Origin: JBDKTH01 sp964558295
GTDB lineage: Bacteria; Planctomycetota; Planctomycetia; Pirellulales; Thermoguttaceae
Assembly (NCBI GenBank): GCA_964558295.1
Contig: CAZLDQ010000053.1
Location: forward strand, 1 to 29,685
Direction of reading: 5' to 3'
DNA length: 29,685 nucleotides
Shown here in pieces: positions 24,403 to 29,685 of this stretch. The position numbers were made by a program, and so were the translations under genes. Every line of letters begins with the position of its first letter. The first letter of the stretch is position 1. Below the pieces are notes generated by a model. It saw only the letters and a list, made by a program, of their open reading frames with translations. It was not told the DNA's origin and searched no databases.

Positions 24403-24759
24403 TCAGCCCGGACACGTCGGTTGAACCTCGGTCCGAAGTCGCTCGCTATCCTTGACAAATACAGCCTCTTCCCGAAAGCACTGGACAAGGCATGCCAACA
24501 ACATTTCGTGGAACTTGCTGCGCGGTGGCGTCAAACGGTAGTGCATCCACTGCCCTTCCTTGCGGGCAACCACCAATCCGACCTTGCGAAGGTAGGCAAG
24601 GTGCCGGGAAACCGTAGGCTGAGGGCAGCCAAGGACCGCGACGATGTGGCAAACACACACCTCCCCACTCTGAAGCAGATTCAGAATCCGCAACCGAGTC
24701 CGGTCGGAAAGGGCTCGAAAAATCGTCTTGGTCGGGGGGGAGACCGTTTCTGTAGTCAT
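24403..24759 (-). CDS. arsR: ArsR/SmtB-family arsenic-responsive repressor
   Basis: This is a 118-residue winged-helix repressor that leaves DNA when As(III) binds. The DNA-binding region is ALSDRTRLRILNLLQSGEVCVCHIVAVLGCPQPTVSRHLAYLRKVGLV. The metal site is the CxC pair C35-C37 (the ELCVCDL-type site), probably helped by C45 or cysteines C90 and C94 near the C-terminus. No Shine-Dalgarno sequence precedes the ATG at 24759, and the predicted transcription start is only about 7 bases upstream, so the message may be nearly leaderless. No other in-frame start fits. It lies 62 bases ahead of arsM and is separated from it by a second operator. Confidence 0.95.
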   Translation of the reverse strand: MTTETVSPPTKTIFRALSDRTRLRILNLLQSGEVCVCHIVAVLGCPQPTVSRHLAYLRKVGLVVARKEGQWMHYRLTPPRSKFHEMLLACLVQCFREEAVFVKDSERLRTEVQPTCPG

Positions 24760-24779
24760 ATTCGCTTATGCAAATATAA
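24758..24779 (-). promoter_or_regulatory. ArsR operator overlapping arsR start
   Basis: On the minus strand this reads TTATATTTG, six bases, CGAATAT, the same arms as the arsM operator. It covers the -10 box, the predicted transcription start and the first two bases of the arsR start codon, so autorepression is expected. Confidence 0.75.
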
Positions 24780-24801
24780 CGGCCGTCCCACCAGAAGTCA
24801 A
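24773..24801 (-). promoter_or_regulatory. arsR promoter
   Basis: On the minus strand TTGACT (24801-24796) and TATATT (24778-24773) are spaced by exactly 17 bases, a strong sigma-70-type promoter. The -10 box lies inside the ArsR operator. Transcription should start near 24766. Confidence 0.72.
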
Positions 24802-25394
24802 GTGGGGCCCAAACGCCCCCTTATTTTTGCGGCTCCTACGCAGAACCTGTGAGGCAATCGCAGGTCGGCGTATCACCCGAGGCCGGAACGTGTCGGCAAT
24901 TCCCAACACAAGAGAGGCGAGGATCTCTCACTCGCAACAACACGGATCAGAGACAAGGAACCCATACCGGCCAAGAAGTACGGCTTCCTCTGTTCTGGTC
25001 ACATGAATGCAAAGCTTCCATCTGCCAAAGACTCACCGAGGAAAAGCTCCCGCATAAGGACAACCAGGTCGGCGCGATGGACATTGAAACGGCCAGGGGC
25101 TCCCGCTGGCCCAAAAATGCCTCTCGCAATCCGGCCTGCAAGCAGGTAGGCTTAAGGACGGTGAAGCACCCCTTCGCCATGCCGTTGTTTGACAACTCGA
25201 TTCGATGGAAGACCGATGCCCAGGCACGCCCCCGCGCAGCGTCCCGTTGTTGCGCTCAGGCCGTGCCACTTCCGGCTCACGATGGTAGGGCAGCCTTCCC
25301 CCGCCAGAAAATTTCCCCCACCGTTCTTTCGGTTTTGTTGACGAAATGAACACGCCCCCAACACCCCCTGACGCAAAGCCAAGCCCCATTTGTC
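24802..25394. other. Gene-free accessory spacer
   Basis: I see no convincing gene in this stretch of about 590 bases. Reading frames in it lack family signals and ribosome binding sites. Its right part holds copy A of a dispersed repeat (25293-25387) that recurs at 28920-29015. Confidence 0.45.
25293..25387 (-). repeat. Dispersed repeat, copy A
   Basis: Read on the minus strand this matches 28920-29015. Shared blocks are GGGGCTTGGC, TTTCGTCAACA, AACCGAAA, AACGGTG, GGGAAATTTTCTGG and AAGGC. The 62-base core differs at about 7 positions plus one gap. A short hairpin (ACCG/CGGT) is kept in both. It lies just past the 3' end of the SYLF gene. Confidence 0.8.
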
Positions 25395-26443
25395 CTATTG
25401 GGGCGGCGGAGGGAGGGCGAGGGTTGGGGAGTGACGCTGGGGTTGAAGCGCGTCGGCGTAACGCTTCAGTAGCGCGTGGGTCGCCTGGAACTCGGGACAC
25501 TGGGCCAGTGAGCGATACCGGGGATCGGTGGCCACGTGGTCGAAGCGGCCGATGGCGTGCTGGAGCGACTCGATACTGGGAGCTTGGTTTCCGGAATCGA
25601 TTTCTGCCGGCAAGGCCAGATAACGCTGCCAACTGGCGTCGAGAAAACCGTGAAGCCGTCGGGCCGAATCGACCAGTTGTTGACGTATGCCCGCCGTATC
25701 ACCCGACGCCTGAGGGGAAAGCGGAACAACCAGGGCAGTGGGCGTGGGAGCAGCGGCGGGAGTACCGGTGTAGGCCGCGAGCCGTTCTAACAGGCGGGCG
25801 GCCGATGGCGGCACGGCAATCTGTCGACCGGGCTGAAAGTCGGTGACATTCGTGCCCACGGTCGCGTAGTAAACGGCGGTTGCATTGTGATCCACAGCCA
25901 GCACAGAGCCGTCAATTGAGACCCCGGCGAACAAGCCCCGACTCCGCGACCAGGAATAAATTTCGGCCTTCAGGGCGGCATCCGTGGCGGCGGCGGCCTG
26001 ACGCCCGACCGGTCCGGCCGCAGCGGCGGCGTCGGCGCCAAGGGTGAATTTGCCTTGCATCAGCCGGTTGATACTGTTGCGGCTCTTGAACACAAGAATC
26101 AAGTCGATTGCCTGAACGCCAATCTGATAACCGATGCTACCGCCGGTGACGGTCACCAGGGCCGGTGCTTTCCAACCCCCCCTTCGTCACGCACAACAAC
26201 AATCCCACGGCCATGACGCACACCAACGACAAATCCCCCCTTAATAAGGTTGGGAATCACGACGATCCCTTCCGCATCGGCTAGCATAGCCACCGGAATC
26301 CCTTGGGCAGGAATTCGCATGATCTCATCGAGCACTTGGCACGACGAGTCGACGATCGATTCCTCGTAGGTTTGGGCCGGGAGCGGCGTGGTAGCCAGCA
26401 CAAGCAAGGCAAACGCCCTCGCGATAGCAGTCAGAGTCTTCAT
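25395..26443 (-). pseudogene. SYLF (Ysc84-like) domain protein, frameshifted
   Basis: The intact product would be a secreted SYLF-domain protein of about 350 residues; the domain binds lipids in characterised relatives. The ATG at 26443 begins a signal peptide (MKTLTAIARAFALLVLATTPLPAQ). Frame 1 then encodes ADAEGIVVIPNLIKGGFVVGVRHGRGIVVVRDEGG, and the domain continues in another frame with VTVTGGSIGYQIGVQAIDLILVFK, GKFTLGADAAAAAGPVGR and YSWSRSRGLFAGVSIDGSVL. The switch falls at a run of seven G (C7 at 26176-26182 on the plus strand). One extra G, or two fewer, would join the frames. All other landmarks are intact, so the lesion is recent, a homopolymer reading error, or slippage. The C-terminal 100 residues are variable and proline-rich. 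Confidence 0.85.
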
Positions 26444-26467
26444 GACAAAACGCCTTCTCACAGCCTC

Positions 26468-26892
26468 CTACACACCCCCGTTTAACAAGAGTTCCAGGAC
26501 ATGCGCAAACGAGTCAAGTCGGTGCCGGAGCATGGCACAACAGAGCTTCCGAGGACTTGGGTACGTGTCGCGGAGCTGTCGAAGTCGCTCAAGCTGCATC
26601 CAGATACTGGACCAAGAACGAGCGGAGCGGATCGCCAGCCGAGGCCACGAGAATACCGAAGGTGTCCGACCGCTTTGCCGGCCAGTTGGCGAACGGCATG
26701 ATCGGGACGGGAGTTCAAACGCCGCGCTGCCTGGACCACCCCATCTCGGGTTTCCTTGCTGCAACGGGAGTTGCCCTCGCCACCGTTGAACACACTGCCG
26801 GCGATCCAACGCGAAACCTCGACCGCCCGGGCAACGTCGGCCAGGGGTGACCGCTTTCTTGGCGGCAGGCGGGAGGAGTATGTGGGCCGCAT
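26468..26892 (-). pseudogene. Decayed LacI-family regulator remnant
   Basis: The N-terminus of a LacI regulator is recognisable in one frame from about 26850 to 26668: SPLADVARAVEVSRWIAGSVFNGGEGNSRCSKETRDGVVQAARRLNSRP, then AVRQLAGK, the hinge region. The expected next segment, TFGILVASAGDPLRSFLVQYLDAA, lies in a different frame from 26663. Within 72 bases that frame ends in a stop, and a third frame carries a further possible continuation (SPRKLCCAMLRHRLDS). No complete effector domain follows. The recognition helix is also eroded (VSRWIAGSVF where VSxxTVSxVL is usual). A possible old start is ATG 26892. It lies upstream of the SYLF gene on the same strand. Confidence 0.65.
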
Positions 26893-27165
26893 TGCAGTGG
26901 ACGTTTTGGGGAACAGGATTGATCTGACAAGCCGAGGGGCATGGGCGTCAAGACAGCAGAAATCTCCCAGGAGGTCACCGTATTGGCGAGAAAAATGCCA
27001 AAATATCCCAGACTCATCCCCCAACACCCCTCAGGTGGGCAGTCTTGCACTTGCAAAGGGGATGCGATGCACCGCGAACATCGCGATCAGGCAGCTTAAC
27101 GCTCGCCCTCGCGGGAGGTACATTTCACCGCCGCGTCCCTTTTGTTCTGGGTGAGACGATTCGTC

Positions 27166-28761
27166 ATGGCTGAGAAGCCCCCTGAAGAACTCCGCCGGAA
27201 ACGCGATTGGTTTCTCACACGCTCCCTGGTACGCTATCCGGCCGGAGCGACAAGTCGAACGGATCGACCCAAGATCGCTCCCCTTCTTCAGGTGATCGTC
27301 CGTCCAGCCTCCATGAATGCCCGGCAGCTTATCCGAGGGACGCTCCTATTACTCGCCGTGGCGGTCATCTATCATTTCGTGCTTCGATGGTTGATGATCC
27401 ACACAGACTTGATACTCGGAGCAGTGGGGCCAGGGAACAAAGTGTATCGGATTGTGCCGATCTACGCCTACTGCGAACGGCACGTCAATATTTGGCTTGT
27501 CGTTTGTCTTCTAGGGGTGACCGCCTACGTGCGCTGGGTTGTCCGTGCCATTCCCGCTGGCGACGGGGCTTGTCTCCGCGCAGATCAGCGTGGTTTTGCA
27601 TGGAAGCTGGCTGGGTGGTTTCTGGTGGTGGTCGTCACGGTTGCGATGCTCGACGGCGGACCGAGGCGGCTTTGGCGGCCGTTTGATGTGCTCCGTAACT
27701 CGGACTATATCGGCGGAGTCGCCGCGGTCCAGTCGCCACGCGACTTTCTACGCGATTATGTAGCCCTCCGGCACACGCTCCCAATGCACTGCCAGACCCA
27801 TCCGCCCGGCGCAGTGCTTTTCCTGTGGACGGTCGATCGCAGCTTGGGCCCCGGGCCGGTCGCCGCCTCGATCGTCGCGATTCTCGTTGCCGCGCTGAGC
27901 GTCCCGGCCGTAGTCGGCTTGGCCTGTCGTGCGATGGAAAGCGATCGAGGAAGATTTGCCGGAGCCCTCTTTGTCCTTGCACCGAACGTGGTCTTGTTCA
28001 CCGCCACCTCGATGGACGCTGTCTTCATGGTTCCGATGATCTGGACGGTCTATCTGCTGTTTCACGCGGTCGAGGAGCCTTCGCGACGCCGCGCCGGACT
28101 GCTCGGCCTTCTGGCGGGCATGTCGGCTTCGCTTGCCGCAATGATGACGTTTTCCGCCGCACTACTTGCTGTTTGGGCCATATCGCTCGGGCTTTTTGTG
28201 CTGTTCCTGAAACGGGAATGCTTTCCTGCAACGCTTGTCGCCCTTGCCGCTGCACTCGGGACCTCAATCCTCTTCTATGGGCTCCTTTACCTCGTTTCTG
28301 GCTACAACCTGATTGAGATGCTTCGCGAAGCAGTTGGGAGCCACGAGTCGATCATGCAGGGGGGCAACTACACTTCGCTGCGGCAGTATCTCCATCTGGT
28401 CGTGGGCAATCTGGCGGCGTTTCTCGTCGGATCAGGCATCCCGATCACGGTCCTTTATCTTAGTATGGCGAAACAGGACCTGTCGGCCCTGAAGACACGC
28501 CTCCCCGGAAAAGGCCTCTCGTTGGGCCGTCTCTTAAACTACACGTTTCTCGCTACGCTGACCCTCACGCTCGTCGCGCCGCTCTACACCTTGGAGGTCG
28601 AACGGATCTGGATTTTCTTGGTCCCCTTCCTGACGATTGGCGCCGCACGCCGCTTGGAAAACACCTCGGGCGACGCCCCCTTCCCTGCCGCCCGCCTCGC
28701 GCTGTCGCTCGTCGCTCTCCAGACCATCGTGATGGAAAGCTTCTTGGAGACGCTTTGGTGA
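27166..28761 (+). CDS. Polytopic membrane protein, GT-C glycosyltransferase-like
   Basis: This protein of about 531 residues has ten or more hydrophobic helices. A cytoplasmic lead (MAEKPPEELRRKRDW) precedes a first helix near residue 50 (LIRGTLLLLAVAVIYHFVLRWL). A long loop (DYIGGVAAVQSPRDFLRDYV, then TLPMHCQTHPPGAVLFLW) falls between helices, as in polyprenyl-phosphate-dependent GT-C glycosyltransferases, and the HPPG segment is common in that group. It may move a sugar from a lipid carrier outside the membrane; this is inference, and no catalytic Asp can be assigned with certainty. Start is uncertain: ATG 27166 has no clear ribosome binding site, and TTG 27142 and ATG 27314 are alternatives. 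Codon use is more AT-tolerant than in the sugar operons. Confidence 0.75.
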   Translation: MAEKPPEELRRKRDWFLTRSLVRYPAGATSRTDRPKIAPLLQVIVRPASMNARQLIRGTLLLLAVAVIYHFVLRWLMIHTDLILGAVGPGNKVYRIVPIYAYCERHVNIWLVVCLLGVTAYVRWVVRAIPAGDGACLRADQRGFAWKLAGWFLVVVVTVAMLDGGPRRLWRPFDVLRNSDYIGGVAAVQSPRDFLRDYVALRHTLPMHCQTHPPGAVLFLWTVDRSLGPGPVAASIVAILVAALSVPAVVGLACRAMESDRGRFAGALFVLAPNVVLFTATSMDAVFMVPMIWTVYLLFHAVEEPSRRRAGLLGLLAGMSASLAAMMTFSAALLAVWAISLGLFVLFLKRECFPATLVALAAALGTSILFYGLLYLVSGYNLIEMLREAVGSHESIMQGGNYTSLRQYLHLVVGNLAAFLVGSGIPITVLYLSMAKQDLSALKTRLPGKGLSLGRLLNYTFLATLTLTLVAPLYTLEVERIWIFLVPFLTIGAARRLENTSGDAPFPAARLALSLVALQTIVMESFLETLW

Positions 28762-29498
28762 GATCGAATGGCGTTGTCAATGGAGGGAAGGAAATGGACT
28801 GCGTGGCGACTTGCCACATTGGCATTCCGGTTTCCCAAAACGTCGCCGGTCTCTCCGGGTCGTCTATCCCCATCTTGAGCGAGCCCCGATTTTCGAGTCT
28901 CAGGCAAGGGGCACGTTTTGGGGCTTGGCGTTCCGCCAGACGCTTCTCGGGGCGTGTGTGTTTCGTCAACACAACCGAAAAAACGGTGCGGGAAATTTTC
29001 TGGAGGGGGGAAGGCAACGGCGAAATAATGCGTGTCGTGCGTAGCATTCCAAGAACCGTCCCTAGGGCGGGGCAGACTTGCAAGGCCGCCATGCTCACCC
29101 GTCCGCGCATCCTGGTGAAGGAGGACAAAACGGGCTGGCGGAAGAACCTGCCGAGTGCATCGATGTTCTCGGTGCCGACCTGCCGCCTTGCGTTGGTGCG
29201 ATTCTGTTTTTGGTACCCCATGGACAGACTCCTCCTGCAGGCCAGCCTGCCTCGGCAGGTTGTGACCTGTCAAGAAGCTTAGCAGATCGGCAAGCCGAAT
29301 GCGAGCAGTGTTTTTGGCCAGTCGAAAGGGTGGCAGAACCTTCCAATCTCCCTGCTAACGACCAACAACGACCAGTCCCCAAGGCCCTTCGCCCTCTGCC
29401 GACAAACGGAGCATCGGCCACATCACATCCTGGAAATCGGGAATTGGCGTCTCCTCCGTCCTCTACCCCATCGTGGTTCATGTACTGTTGCGAGTGCC
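28762..29498. other. Gene-free accessory spacer
   Basis: No supported gene lies in these 737 bases between the membrane protein and the hsdR fragment. Reading frames on both strands are low-complexity or lack family signals. It holds repeat copy B (28920-29015) and a small inverted repeat (CCTGCC-TC-GGCAGG) near 29246-29259. Confidence 0.45.
28920..29015 (+). repeat. Dispersed repeat, copy B
   Basis: This is the partner of 25293-25387, in inverted orientation. In both copies one reading frame gives a similar peptide: GACVFRQHNRKNGAGNFL here and GACSFRQQNRKNGGGNFL in copy A. That may reflect a decayed coding element or just sequence identity. Confidence 0.8.
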
Positions 29499-29685
29499 CT
29501 AATTGGCCACCCAATCCGCGCATAATACCTCGGCCTGTTCCAACACCAGTTCCGTTGCGCGTTGTTGCATATCGGGCGGGTAGCCGTATTTCCGCAGAAC
29601 TCTTTTTACAAGAACGCGAATCTGCGCCCTGGCGTTCTCTCGAACCTGCCAGTCGATGGTGACGCTCTGCTTTACTCTTTCGACA
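29499..29685 (-). CDS. hsdR: Type I restriction enzyme R subunit, C-terminal fragment (runs off window)
   Basis: Only the last 61 codons are in the window, ending with TAG at 29501-29499. The sequence (TIDWQVRENARAQIRVLVKR, then VLRKYGYPPDMQQRATELVLEQAE) matches the C-terminal helical region of type I restriction HsdR proteins, where the R-x-K/Q-hydrophobic-RxLxxKYGYPPD pattern is conserved. The intact subunit is an ATP-dependent DNA translocase and nuclease that works with HsdM and HsdS. The 5' part, with nuclease and helicase motifs, lies beyond the right edge. Confidence 0.82.
   Translation of the reverse strand, partial: VERVKQSVTIDWQVRENARAQIRVLVKRVLRKYGYPPDMQQRATELVLEQAEVLCADWVAN

Noticed and set aside
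29078..29662. A 194-codon plus-strand frame at the right edge
   Set aside because: It runs antisense through the hsdR C-terminus and is otherwise low-complexity proline/serine-rich with no domain.
1..29685. CRISPR array, insertion sequence or prophage
   Set aside because: No regularly spaced short repeats, transposase motifs or phage structural genes were seen on either strand.

Overview
The window looks like a planctomycete chromosome, probably of the Pirellulales or a related group. The DNA is GC-rich. Three genes encode DUF1559 pseudopilin-like proteins with the planctomycete hallmark of a prepilin-type GFTLVELL start and a C-terminal HPGG...ADGS motif. A short carboxypeptidase-regulatory-like lipoprotein and two XylR-type regulators (periplasmic-binding-protein-like domain plus AraC helix-turn-helix) fit the same phylum. 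No rRNA, CRISPR array, intact transposase or phage gene is visible.

Layout. (1) 1-1856: gene-free leader, rho, tRNA-Ser(GGA) and a clear intrinsic terminator. (2) 1889-4673, minus strand: two DUF1559 genes in tandem, sharing a nearly identical 986-bp repeat, then a small lipoprotein. (3) 4885-10583, plus strand: XylR-type regulator 1, then an SDR dehydrogenase, a secreted (alpha/alpha)6-type glycosidase and an enolase-superfamily sugar-acid dehydratase. A secreted tyrosine-phosphatase-like gene follows at 10790. (4) 11399-20086, minus strand: a tight five-gene operon encoding a 936-residue secreted protein of unrecognised family, a DUF1559 protein, a GH16-type glucanase, an ExuT-like MFS transporter and a FAD-dependent oxidoreductase. 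XylR-type regulator 2 is divergent from it at 20428. (5) 21910-24759, minus strand: arsenic resistance genes arsR, arsM, arsC and acr3, with two matching ArsR operators. (6) 24802-29685: a gene-poor accessory stretch with a frameshifted SYLF-domain gene, a decayed LacI regulator, a polytopic membrane protein, two copies of a dispersed 95-bp repeat, and the 3' end of a type I restriction hsdR gene running off the right edge.

How the parts may work together. The two XylR/AraC regulators flank two carbohydrate loci. The three promoter regions around them each carry a 13-bp element of the form nAnTGCGTmAnTn. At the two catabolic promoters it abuts the -35 box, which suits activation. At the promoter of regulator 1 it lies just downstream of the -10 box, which suits self-repression. 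I infer a local regulon that breaks down an extracellular polysaccharide or oligosaccharide (GH16, 936-residue protein, (alpha/alpha)6 glycosidase), imports a sugar acid or similar product (MFS) and oxidises or dehydrates it (SDR, FAD enzyme, dehydratase). The substrate cannot be read from sequence alone. The ars cluster is a separate detoxification unit.
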